Source: Hymenobacter frigidus
GTDB taxonomy: Bacteria; Bacteroidota; Bacteroidia; Cytophagales; Hymenobacteraceae
NCBI RefSeq assembly: GCF_014640435.1
Contig: NZ_BMGY01000019.1
Span: 19,897 to 83,896 of the forward strand
Direction: 5' to 3'
Length of the DNA: 64,000 nt
Positions 1 to 8,071 of this stretch are shown here, in pieces. The notes under the pieces were generated by a model. That model was not told the DNA's origin. It did not search any database and was given only the letters and a program-made list of their open reading frames with translations. The translations under genes were made by a program, and so were the position numbers. Positions within the stretch are counted from its first letter, which is position 1. Every line of letters begins with the position of its first letter.

Positions 1-23
1 CGTTGGGCGGGGTTGAGCTGCCC

Positions 24-57
24 GCTGTAGAGACGCAATATTTTACGTCTCTACAGC
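24..57. repeat. GTAGAGACGC-type palindrome (family D, copy 1)
   Basis: Perfect inverted repeat with 12-bp arms (GCTGTAGAGACG and its complement) around a 10-nt AT-rich loop. The right arm contains the TAG stop codon of the PAP2 gene on the minus strand, so the element overlaps the gene end. A related two-armed copy lies at 56217-56313, where it also supplies a stop codon. It may act as a terminator for the PAP2 gene. Confidence 0.8.
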
Positions 58-704
58 AGTATTTCGGCCTCTTTCAGCGGCCGAGGCCGGTCAAGCTGGC
101 TGAACAGGAAGGTGAGCGCCACCACCAGCCAAAGCGAGAACCAGACGTCGCTCAGGTAGTGCATGCCCAGCACCAGCCGGCCCAGCGCAACCAGGCCCGG
201 CAGCACCAGCAGCGGCACCCGCCAGCGCGGAAACGCCAGCGCCAGCGGCCAGCACAAGCTGAAATAGGTAGCGGTGTGCGACGACGGAAACGAGTCGTTG
301 TGCGGCCCACTGGCCCACAGCCCCGTGCCCACGTAGCCGGTGCCGAACTGCACCTCGGGCCGCAGGCGGTGCACGCTGCCCTTCAATACATTGGCCAGCA
401 CCATGCTGAACTCGTGGGTGAGCAGCAGGATGAGAAACAGCGTGGCCCCGCGCCGTTTCAGGGCGTAGCGGCCGATGGCGAAGGCCAGCCCCAGGGCCAA
501 AAAGATGACGGGCAGGCCCAGTACGTGCGTCATCAGGGCCTCGTGCGCGGCATCGGCGGCGGCGGTAAGGGCGGCAAAAAACGGCGCAGCCCCGCCGAAA
601 TGCCCATGGATGAACTGGGCCAGCGGATGGTCAAGAAACAGGATAAGCAGGGCGCAGGCCGGCAGCGTGAGGGCCGTGAAGTAGAGAAACTGGCGGAGCG
701 TCAT
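51..704 (-). CDS. PAP2-family membrane phosphatase
   Basis: A 217-residue integral membrane protein with several hydrophobic helices. The three motifs of the PAP2/acid phosphatase superfamily are present in order: K108 to RP115-116 (KGSVHRLRP), PSSH at 140-143, and R176-x5-H182-x3-D186 (GRLVLGMHYLSD). Such enzymes dephosphorylate lipid phosphates such as phosphatidic acid, phosphatidylglycerol phosphate or undecaprenyl pyrophosphate on the outer face of the inner membrane; the substrate cannot be told from sequence. The start is ATG at 704, directly below a palindromic repeat at 709-788. The stop codon lies inside another palindrome at 24-57. It stands alone on its strand, downstream of the aspartokinase gene with the repeat between them. 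Confidence 0.88.
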   Translation of the reverse strand: MTLRQFLYFTALTLPACALLILFLDHPLAQFIHGHFGGAAPFFAALTAAADAAHEALMTHVLGLPVIFLALGLAFAIGRYALKRRGATLFLILLLTHEFSMVLANVLKGSVHRLRPEVQFGTGYVGTGLWASGPHNDSFPSSHTATYFSLCWPLALAFPRWRVPLLVLPGLVALGRLVLGMHYLSDVWFSLWLVVALTFLFSQLDRPRPLKEAEILL

Positions 705-708
705 GGCT

Positions 709-788
709 GTAGCGTGGACTCTGAGAGTCCGCGGGTAGGTTGTGTGAAATCAACTATTCAACGCACGGACTCTCAGAGTCCACGCTAC
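709..788. repeat. GGACTC-type inverted repeat (family A, copy 1)
   Basis: Two arms (709-733 and about 764-788) share 22 bp ending in GGACTCTCAGAGTCCACG on the opposite strand. Each arm contains its own small palindrome, GGACTCTGAGAGTCC. The loop is AT-rich. Further copies lie at 59327-59465 and 62174-62254. This copy fills the gap between the aspartokinase stop and the PAP2 start. Confidence 0.85.
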
Positions 789-804
789 ATTCCGCGCTAC
801 GGCC

Positions 805-2181
805 CTAGCCCAGCGCCTGGTTCAGCGCCACGATGGCATCCTGGTAGTCCTCGCGCCCCACGATAAACTGAATGTTTACTTTACGCAGCGCAAAGCCCGC
901 GCTGCGGATATTAATCCCGGCATCGGCCAAGGCGCTGGCGGCGCGGGCCAGCAAGCCGGGCTCGTCGATGTTGGAGCCGATGAGGCAGACCAGGGCGGCA
1001 TCTTCCACGGTGATGTTCTCATACTTAGCCTCCAGCGCCACCATGAGCTGGGGCCGGAGGTCCTTGGCCCAGATGACCAGCGAAATGCTATTGGCGCTGG
1101 TGGCCTTGAAAATATAGCTCACGCCAAGGTCGTAAAACACCTGCATGAGGTGCAAATCGAAGCCGGCCGCGCCCACCATCAACGGGTCGTGAATGTCGAT
1201 TATCACCACCTTATCGGTGCCAGTGATGATTTCGACGTGCTTGGTTTTCGCCACGAAGTCGCGGGTAATGAGCGTGCCGGGGTGCTTGGGCTCAAACGTG
1301 TTTTTGATGCGCAGGTCGATGGCGTTTATCTCCAGCGGCTTCGAGGCTTTAGGGTGAATGGCCTCCATGCCCACGTCGGCCAGCTGGTCAGCCACGTCGT
1401 AGTTGGTGAAGCCCACGGGGCGGCACTGGTCCACGCCCACCAGGTTGGGGTCGGCGGAGCAGAGGTGGTATTCTTTGTGAATAATGGCCTCCTGGGGCCG
1501 CACGGCCACGGCAATTTTGCTGAACGTGACTTCAGAGTAACCCCGGTCAAACTCGCGCATGATGCCCTCAGTACCCTTGGTGTAGCCGGTGGCGACGCAG
1601 ATGGTATTGGCAAAATCAATATCGGTAAAGGCCTGCCGGATGCGCTCATCGATGGTGAGCGCGTGCGCGTCGTCGAAGCCGCTCAGGTCGATGAGGGTGG
1701 CATTCAAGCCCCGGTTTTGGAGGATGTTGACGGAGTTGAAAGCCGAGTGGGCCTCCCCTATCGAAGCCAGGATTTCGCGGGCCGCCTGCAGGATATTCGT
1801 GCTGTTGACGTAGCCGGAGGCCAGCACGGTGGTCAGACTTTGGAGGTAGGTCTGGGCCTGGTCGATGCGCTGCTGGATGAAGGCATCGGCCACGGCCAGG
1901 TCGAGGCCCAGGGGCGCGTAGTCCTGGTTTAGCTCCTGGAGCTTGGTGGCTACTTCCTGCAGCGGCTGCCGAAACTCCTGGTTCTGGGTGATGTGGTGGT
2001 AGACGCCGGGCGCGCCGGTTTTCTTGTTTTCGAGCAACCAGTTGGTGACGTTGGCGTAGGCCGACACCACGAAAATGCGGTTGTATAGTTCCCGGCCCTG
2101 GCGGCCGTGGAAAATGATGTTGTCCAGAACATCGGCGAAGGCGGTCATCGAGGTGCCGCCGATTTTTTCTACTGTGAGCAC
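805..2181 (-). CDS. Aspartate kinase, ectoine-cluster-like type
   Basis: A 458-residue amino-acid kinase followed by a C-terminal ACT region. The N-terminus reads VEKIGGTSMTAF, the nucleotide-binding KxGGTS motif of aspartokinases. The C-terminal 65 residues (CLIGSNIDEPGLLARAASAL, then GINIRSAG) form the regulatory ACT domain. It would phosphorylate L-aspartate as the first step towards lysine, threonine, methionine and diaminopimelate. From memory, the form VEKIGGTSM followed by LLENKKTGAPGVY resembles the specialised Ask_Ect aspartokinases of ectoine clusters rather than LysC or ThrA; no ectABC genes are visible here. The start codon appears to be GTG at 2181. The gene is flanked by palindromic repeats on both sides and shows no operon partner. 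Confidence 0.85.
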   Translation of the reverse strand: MLTVEKIGGTSMTAFADVLDNIIFHGRQGRELYNRIFVVSAYANVTNWLLENKKTGAPGVYHHITQNQEFRQPLQEVATKLQELNQDYAPLGLDLAVADAFIQQRIDQAQTYLQSLTTVLASGYVNSTNILQAAREILASIGEAHSAFNSVNILQNRGLNATLIDLSGFDDAHALTIDERIRQAFTDIDFANTICVATGYTKGTEGIMREFDRGYSEVTFSKIAVAVRPQEAIIHKEYHLCSADPNLVGVDQCRPVGFTNYDVADQLADVGMEAIHPKASKPLEINAIDLRIKNTFEPKHPGTLITRDFVAKTKHVEIITGTDKVVIIDIHDPLMVGAAGFDLHLMQVFYDLGVSYIFKATSANSISLVIWAKDLRPQLMVALEAKYENITVEDAALVCLIGSNIDEPGLLARAASALADAGINIRSAGFALRKVNIQFIVGREDYQDAIVALNQALG

Positions 2182-2208
2182 GGGTATTTTTGGGGTCGCC
2201 CTCCGTCA

Positions 2209-2345
2209 ACCTCACCCCCCGGCCCCCTCTCCAAAAAAGAGGGGGAGCCACGGCGACAAGGATTGGGATAGTTTGATTTGTGGATAATTTAAGAAAGCTG
2301 CCGTGGCTCCCCCTCTTTTTTGGAGAGGGGGTTGGGGGGTGAGGT
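2209..2345. repeat. CCCCTCTCC-type inverted repeat (family B, copy 1)
   Basis: Outer arms read CCTCACCCCCCGGCCCCCTC and its near complement, closing on a loop of about 50 nt. Each arm contains a smaller hairpin around CTCCAAAAAAGAG. The element fills the whole gap between the PIG-L gene and the aspartokinase gene, both on the minus strand. Related copies are a single arm at 16114-16153 and a two-armed copy at 57298-57423. Confidence 0.85.
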
Positions 2346-2349
2346 AACG

Positions 2350-4974
2350 CTACTGCGCTTTTTCCTTGCCGTAGGAAATCATGTTCGTAATCAGCCGGTA
2401 TGCGCCGGGCACGCCGGCGGGCAGCTCCCGAAACAGCGACAGGCCAGTGTAGATGTAATGCCCCTTGCCGTAGTCGGCCACTAGAATTGCGCTTTCCTTG
2501 GCCTTCTCGCCGGGGTCGCTGCTGCTGATGACGGTTTGGTACTTGGGGTCCCAGGAGCTGGGGTAGTAGAGGCCCTGCTCCTGCACCCAACCCTGGAAAT
2601 CCTGGGCCGTGATTTTGTTGGGCGCGTTCAGGAGCGGGTGCTTGGTGAGGGTGACAGGGGCGTCCTCCACGGTCACCCGGTCGTTGCTGAGCTTCATCGG
2701 GTACGGGCCGATTTCGGGCAGCACCATACCGCGGTTCACCACGTACTGCACCACCACGTTGCCGCCGGCTTCGATGTAGCGAAGGATTTCGGGCTGCTGG
2801 GTTTTGAGGCGGTCCACGATGTTGTAGGCGCGGATGCCCACCACCAGCGCGTCATATTTCTTCAGGCTGGCGGCGGTGAGGTCCTCAGGCTTCACCAGCG
2901 TCACGGTGTAGCCGATTTGGCGCAGGGCGTCGGGCACTTCGTCGCCGGCACCCATGAGGTAGGCCACGTTCTGGCCGCGCCGCTTCAACTCCAGCTTCAC
3001 CAGCGGGGCCACGGCCTCGGGAAAAAGGAACTGCGTGGGGATGTGCGGGTACTCAATCTTCTGCAAGCCCCGGCTGTAGGCCTGACCGGCTACGGTGGCC
3101 GTGGCGCGCAGCTCGGAATGGCCGGCGGCGGCCCCGGCGCTGGGCTGCACCTGGAAGTTCACGGTTAGCTCCTCGTCTTTGGCGGCCAGGGCGAAAGGGA
3201 CGGTGGCGGGCTCGCACTGCCAGCCGGTGGGCAGGGCTAGGGCCAGGCTGCCGCTCACCCCGGCGCGCCCGGCCCGCAGCGTGACGGGCACCGTCTTGGG
3301 CTGGACATCAGCGAAGACGTAGGAACGGGCGGGCGGCAGGTTCACCAGCACGGGCGGCACCACGGCCAGCGGCTGGTAGAGTTCGCCCAGCACGGGGTCG
3401 GTGTGCTTGTATTGAACGGGGACACCCATCGCCCAAGAGTCAGCACCAACTTTAAAAGTGAGTCTGATGGTTGCTACAGCTGGATTTTCGGGAATACCAC
3501 TTAAGCTGCTTTGAGCAATTCCGGTTCCCGTTTTCGCGGTCGAGAATTCATCAATAGCCTGAATGAGGGCTATGCTTCCTGAACCAGCGGGAATGCTAGC
3601 CACTGGCAAAGACACCGGAATTGCATACATGCCAGTTGTGCCTGTTTCTCGCAACCAATACGGCTGTGTATTGATAACAAATTCAGGCATTTTCCAATTT
3701 CGAACAACTAGTCGAAACGGTTTATCGAGTGAATAAGCACTATTGAATACAGAGTCCCGTGCTATGCCATTTATTTGGCTTACGCTAACTATTTGAACAG
3801 GAATAGGAGTGCGCTTAACAGCCTCCAAGGTTATGTTCATCAACTGTCCAGAAGCCACCGAACTCTCGCTAGAAACAGCTTCTACATACAAGCCAAGCGC
3901 ACTCTGAATCAGTTTATCTAATTGTCCTACCTTTTCATCTTTCCAATAATTCCCCCTTGCAGGTTGCAGCTTGTTGAGCTGTTCTCGCACCTTCAGCAGC
4001 CCCGCCACGCTGGCGCTCGGGTTGCTCGGGTCATACTTGCGAATCACCTCCTCGATGAGCTTGCCCACGGCCGCGCCGCCGGGTAACCGGTTCCAGGTCT
4101 GGTCCACGCCTTCGAACAGGTCCTTGGTGGCCTTATCGCCTTTCACGGGCTGGAAATACTCCAGCGCCTCGCCCCGCTGGGCGGCCGAGCCGAAACCCTG
4201 GCTGCGGTGGTTGCTGCGGCTGCGGGCCGCGATTTCGCCGTAGCTCTGGCCCAGCAGGGGGTTGTAGCCGCCGGCGTCGAGCTTGAGGTAGCCGTCCATG
4301 TTTTCGCCGGGCTTCACGAAGAAGCTGCCGGTGTTCCAGAGCAGGCGCTTGGGCTGCCAGGCCTGCACGTATTGCAGCTGCTCGGGGAAGCGCTTGGGGT
4401 CGCCGGCGGCGTCGAAGGCTTCGGCGGCCAGGATGGCGCTGGCGGTGTGGTGGCCGTGGCCGCCGCGGCCGTCGGTGGGGAAGCGGGTGATGAGTACATC
4501 GGGCCGGCGCTGACGGATGACCCACACCATGTCGGCCAGCACCTGCTCCTTGTCCCAGATGCGGAAGGTTTCCTCCGGCGTTTTGGAGAAGCCGAAGTCG
4601 TTGGCGCGGGTGAAGAACTGCCGGCCGCCGTCGGTGCGCCGGGCCGCGAGCAGCTCCTGCGTGCGAATCACGCCGAGGCCCTCGCGTAGCTCGGGGCCGA
4701 CGAGGTTCTGGCCGCCGTCGCCGCGGGTGCAGCTCAGGTAGCCGGTTTCGAGCAGGCGCTCGTTGGCCATATAGGCGATGAGGCGGGTGTTTTCGTCGTC
4801 GGGATGGGCGGCGATGTAGAGCACCGAGCCCAGCACGTTGAGCTTCTTCAGGCCCAGCAGAATTTCAGAGGAAGTGTAGGTTTTGGGGGTTTGGGCTTTT
4901 GTTTCGGTTAACAGAAATCCGTTAACGATGAACAGCAGCAGGGCCGCGAAGAGCGGGCGGAGGAAACAAATCAT
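2350..4974 (-). CDS. Exported PIG-L family deacetylase, long form
   Basis: An 874-residue protein with a signal peptide ending near residue 28. The PIG-L/LmbE zinc-binding motif HPDDE is at 57-61 and the second metal motif HGHH at 173-176. These enzymes remove N-acetyl groups from amino sugars such as GlcNAc conjugates; the true substrate is unknown. The remaining 600 residues include a beta-rich middle part and a C-terminal Rossmann-like segment (ALVVGIRAYN, then AGGNVVVQYV) resembling glutamine-amidotransferase/ThuA-like folds. Codons for roughly residues 338-515 (3430-3960) are clearly more AT-rich than the flanks, yet the frame is intact. No lipobox is visible, so a periplasmic or secreted location is likely. 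Confidence 0.85.
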   Translation of the reverse strand: MICFLRPLFAALLLFIVNGFLLTETKAQTPKTYTSSEILLGLKKLNVLGSVLYIAAHPDDENTRLIAYMANERLLETGYLSCTRGDGGQNLVGPELREGLGVIRTQELLAARRTDGGRQFFTRANDFGFSKTPEETFRIWDKEQVLADMVWVIRQRRPDVLITRFPTDGRGGHGHHTASAILAAEAFDAAGDPKRFPEQLQYVQAWQPKRLLWNTGSFFVKPGENMDGYLKLDAGGYNPLLGQSYGEIAARSRSNHRSQGFGSAAQRGEALEYFQPVKGDKATKDLFEGVDQTWNRLPGGAAVGKLIEEVIRKYDPSNPSASVAGLLKVREQLNKLQPARGNYWKDEKVGQLDKLIQSALGLYVEAVSSESSVASGQLMNITLEAVKRTPIPVQIVSVSQINGIARDSVFNSAYSLDKPFRLVVRNWKMPEFVINTQPYWLRETGTTGMYAIPVSLPVASIPAGSGSIALIQAIDEFSTAKTGTGIAQSSLSGIPENPAVATIRLTFKVGADSWAMGVPVQYKHTDPVLGELYQPLAVVPPVLVNLPPARSYVFADVQPKTVPVTLRAGRAGVSGSLALALPTGWQCEPATVPFALAAKDEELTVNFQVQPSAGAAAGHSELRATATVAGQAYSRGLQKIEYPHIPTQFLFPEAVAPLVKLELKRRGQNVAYLMGAGDEVPDALRQIGYTVTLVKPEDLTAASLKKYDALVVGIRAYNIVDRLKTQQPEILRYIEAGGNVVVQYVVNRGMVLPEIGPYPMKLSNDRVTVEDAPVTLTKHPLLNAPNKITAQDFQGWVQEQGLYYPSSWDPKYQTVISSSDPGEKAKESAILVADYGKGHYIYTGLSLFRELPAGVPGAYRLITNMISYGKEKAQ

Positions 4975-5240
4975 GCGCGGGAAACCGGGATTGAGGCCGC
5001 GAAGTTACCAGCCGAAACCCCAGCCGGTGAGGCAGGCCCCAGCGGCCCTCTGCGTACCGGGCACGCCGCCTCTTCCGGTGGCCCAACCTTATGCTTGCGA
5101 ACCACCCGGGGTGGGCAGACCAGCACACGGGGCGCAACATCGGGGCGGGGCGCACGTCTTTGGTCCGGGTGAAATTCATTTACCCAGATGTTGGTTTACT
5201 TCGCACACTGGTCGCAGCGTAGCGGCTACTTTTCTTGCTT

Positions 5241-6887
5241 ATGACGATTTCCCCTTTCCGCCGCTGGTGGTTTTCACTGGCTTTGCTTACGCTGCCAACC
5301 CTGGGCCTGGCGCAATCGGTGGCCCCGCCCGCCCCCGCTCCGGCCGCTGACCAAAGCGCCGCCCAATGGTACCTCAAAGACCCACAGCTCGACAACGTGC
5401 CGGGCATCGGGGCCACCCGCGCTTACGCCGAGCTGCTGAAAAACCTGGTGCCCACGCCCGTTATCGTGGCCGTGATTGACTCGGGCATCGACACGGCGCA
5501 CGTGGACCTGAAGCCCGTGCTGTGGGTGAACCGGGGCGAGATTCCCCGCAACGGCATCGACGACGACAAGAACGGCTACATCGACGACGTGCACGGCTGG
5601 AACTTTCTGGGCGGCAAAGACGGCCGAAACATCAACGCCGAAACCCTGGAAATGACGCGCATCGTGGCCGCCGGCCGCAAGCGTTTCAAGGGCACCACGG
5701 CCAAAACCGTGAAGGTGGCCGACAAGGCTGATTTCGCGCTGTATCAGAAAGCGGAGAAGGTGTACAAGACGCGCCTGGCCGAAGAAACCGAGCGCGCCGG
5801 GCAGGTCGAGAGCATGGCCGGCCCCATCACCGAGATGGTGGCCAAAATGAAGCAGGCCCTGGGCACCGACAAGCTCGACACCATCGCCCTGCGCAATGCC
5901 CGCCCCGAAGACCCCAACCTGAAGCGCGCCGTGGCCGGCATGCTGGAAATGATGCGCCAGACCGGCTCCGCCGACGCTGACGCCCTGCTCAAGGAGCTGA
6001 ACGCCGGCCTGCAGCAGGAGCGCAGCCTACTCGATAACTCGCTGAACCTGAATTTCGACCCGCGCACCGACATCGTGAAGGACAACCCCAACGACCTGAC
6101 CGACCGCAACTACGGCAACAACGACCTGCACGGCCCCGACCCGTTGCACGGCACCCACGTGGCCGGCATCATCGCGGCCGTGCGCGACAACAAAATCGGC
6201 GTGCAGGGCATCGCCGCCGACCCGGTAAGCATCATGGTGGTACGGGCCGTGCCCGACGGCGACGAACGCGACAAGGACATTGCCAACGCCATCCGCTACG
6301 CCGTGGACAACGGCGCGCAGATTATCAACATGAGCTTCGGCAAGGAATTCTCGCCCCAGCGCGCCGCCGTGGAAGCCGCCTACAAGTACGCCGCCACCAA
6401 AAACGTGCTGCTGGTGCACGCCGCCGGCAACGAAAATCACAACCTCGACGTGGCCGACAACTACCCGGCCTCGTTCTATATGAACAACACGACCGTGCCC
6501 AACCTGCTCACCGTGGGCGCGTCGGGCCCGAAAGACAACGCCGCCCTCACGGCCAACTTCTCAAACTACAGCAAAAAAGGGGTTGATGTGTTCGCGCCCG
6601 GCGTGGGCATTTTCAGCACCCTGCCCGGCAGCATCTACGGCAACGAGAGCGGCACCAGCATGGCCTCGCCCGTCACGGCCGGCGTAGCGGCGGTGCTCAA
6701 ATCGTACTTCCCCAAGCTCACGGCCACCGATTTGAAGCGCATCATCATGCAGTCGGCCCGGGTGCACCACACCAAGGTAATGGTGCCCGGCGGCGAAAAA
6801 ACGGTCGATTTCTCCACGCTGTCAGTCACCGGCGGCGTAGTGGATTTGTACGAAGCCGTGAAGCTGGCGCAGAAGGCTTCTTTGTAA
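5241..6887 (+). CDS. Exported subtilisin-like serine protease (S8) with large insertion
   Basis: A 548-residue protein starting at ATG 5241, since a TTG two codons upstream adds nothing. The signal peptide ends at about GLAQ. The catalytic triad is visible: Asp80 in VIDSGID, His303 in HGTHVAGI and Ser473 in GTSMASPVTAG. The oxyanion Asn sits in HAAGNENHN. In subtilisin Asp and His are about 32 residues apart; here they are 223 apart because of a mostly helical, charged insertion of about 160-190 residues after GWNFLGGKDG. The insertion may be a lid or an internal propeptide; that is inference. No T9SS sorting domain is seen, so it is probably periplasmic. It converges on the SDR gene over a long hairpin. 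Confidence 0.93.
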   Translation: MTISPFRRWWFSLALLTLPTLGLAQSVAPPAPAPAADQSAAQWYLKDPQLDNVPGIGATRAYAELLKNLVPTPVIVAVIDSGIDTAHVDLKPVLWVNRGEIPRNGIDDDKNGYIDDVHGWNFLGGKDGRNINAETLEMTRIVAAGRKRFKGTTAKTVKVADKADFALYQKAEKVYKTRLAEETERAGQVESMAGPITEMVAKMKQALGTDKLDTIALRNARPEDPNLKRAVAGMLEMMRQTGSADADALLKELNAGLQQERSLLDNSLNLNFDPRTDIVKDNPNDLTDRNYGNNDLHGPDPLHGTHVAGIIAAVRDNKIGVQGIAADPVSIMVVRAVPDGDERDKDIANAIRYAVDNGAQIINMSFGKEFSPQRAAVEAAYKYAATKNVLLVHAAGNENHNLDVADNYPASFYMNNTTVPNLLTVGASGPKDNAALTANFSNYSKKGVDVFAPGVGIFSTLPGSIYGNESGTSMASPVTAGVAAVLKSYFPKLTATDLKRIIMQSARVHHTKVMVPGGEKTVDFSTLSVTGGVVDLYEAVKLAQKASL

Positions 6888-6890
6888 GTT

Positions 6891-6982
6891 TTCGCACAGA
6901 GTTTAAAAAGGGAAAAAGGGAGTTTCACAGAGTTGGTATTCTCTGTGAAACTCCCTTTTTCCCTTTTTAAACTCTGTGCGAA
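6891..6982. terminator. Perfect 42-bp-arm hairpin, bidirectional terminator
   Basis: Arms 6891-6932 and 6941-6982 are perfect complements with an 8-nt loop. It fills the space between the convergent S8 protease and SDR genes. The arms hold A-rich and T-rich runs, so transcripts from either side would form the stem. The arm ends in CTCTGTG, a motif typical of dispersed palindromes, so it may be both repeat and terminator. Confidence 0.85.
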
Positions 6983-6984
6983 TT

Positions 6985-7788
6985 TTATAATACGCCCTTC
7001 TCTTCTTTGCGAAAGTGCCCTAGCACCAGCTTATCCGTAATCCCCGGAAACAGCTTGTTGAGCAACACCGTGAGCTTGCCCTGGCCGGTGAGTACCAGCG
7101 TGCGGCGCCGCTGCCGCACGGCTTTGAGGATTTCGTCGGCCACGGCTTCGCTACTCATCATTGCGCCCTCATCACGCGGCGACTCGCCCTGGGCCGAGCC
7201 ATCGGCGGCCAGCGCCACCTGCCGGATATTGGAGGCCGTGAAACCGGGCGCGGCCGTGAGCACGTGCACGCCCTGGTCGAGCAATTCCGTGCGCAGGGCT
7301 TCGAGAAAGCCGTTCATGGCAAACTTAGAAGCCGAGTAGCCGGTGCGGCCCGGCAGGCCCCGGTAGCCGGCAATGCTGCTCACGCCCACGATGCTGCCCT
7401 TGCTTTTGAGCAGGTGCGGCAGGGCAAACTTGGTGGTGAAAACCGTACCGAAGAAATTGGTTTGCATGAGCTGCTTGATGACCTCCAGGTCGGCATCCTG
7501 AAAGCGGGCGCGCATGGAAATACCGGCGTTGTTGAGCAGCACATTGAGGCCCCCGAACCGAGCCACGGTTTCCTGCACCGCGCGCTCAGAAGCGGCCTCG
7601 TCGCCCACATCGGCCCGGATGGGCAGGTGGGCCACCCCCGCGGCGGCGAGCGCGGCGGCCGTGTCGGCGAGTTTGGCTTCATCGCGCCCGGTGAAGGCCA
7701 CCTGGTAGCCGGCCCGGCCAAACGCCAGGGCGCAGGCCCGGCCAATACCCGAGGTGCCGCCGGTGATGAGAACGGTGGAAGTTGCCAT
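6985..7788 (-). CDS. Short-chain dehydrogenase/reductase (SDR)
   Basis: A 267-residue classical SDR. It has the dinucleotide-binding motif GGTSGIG at 10-16, NNAG at 86-89, the catalytic Ser near 137-138 (VGVSSIAG) and the YSASK catalytic pair at 151-155. Residues TGRDEAK after the second strand (33-39) suggest NADPH preference, an inference from the Arg. It would oxidise or reduce a hydroxyl/carbonyl substrate that cannot be named. A C-terminal basic segment (LLNKLFPGITDKLVLGHFRK) resembles membrane-associated SDRs of the DHRS7 type. The gene stands alone and converges on the S8 protease gene. Confidence 0.9.
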   Translation of the reverse strand: MATSTVLITGGTSGIGRACALAFGRAGYQVAFTGRDEAKLADTAAALAAAGVAHLPIRADVGDEAASERAVQETVARFGGLNVLLNNAGISMRARFQDADLEVIKQLMQTNFFGTVFTTKFALPHLLKSKGSIVGVSSIAGYRGLPGRTGYSASKFAMNGFLEALRTELLDQGVHVLTAAPGFTASNIRQVALAADGSAQGESPRDEGAMMSSEAVADEILKAVRQRRRTLVLTGQGKLTVLLNKLFPGITDKLVLGHFRKEEKGVL

Positions 7789-8071
7789 GGCTTATCAACT
7801 AATAAAGAATATCCCAATTGAACCAATGGGATTCGAAGGGAAAATAATCCCGGCAAACTTACGGCTGGGTGGTGCGATTTTTGTGCCGCCGATTAAACCC
7901 TGGGGTTCGCCCCTGGCCCGCCAATCAGCGGGCTGGTTGAACGCAACGCCCGGCTTTCTAATGATGGGCAGGGCCGGTTGAAACCCGGCAACCGTTGATT
8001 TCACCCGTCCTGTCCCGGTTTTGTGCTTACATTTAACCACCAAATTCTATTGTTTCTCCTTTTCTTTTCTT

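Noticed and set aside
709..788. Palindromes as insertion sequences
   Set aside because: None of the repeats contains or flanks a transposase gene and no target duplications are seen; they look like non-autonomous or REP-like elements.
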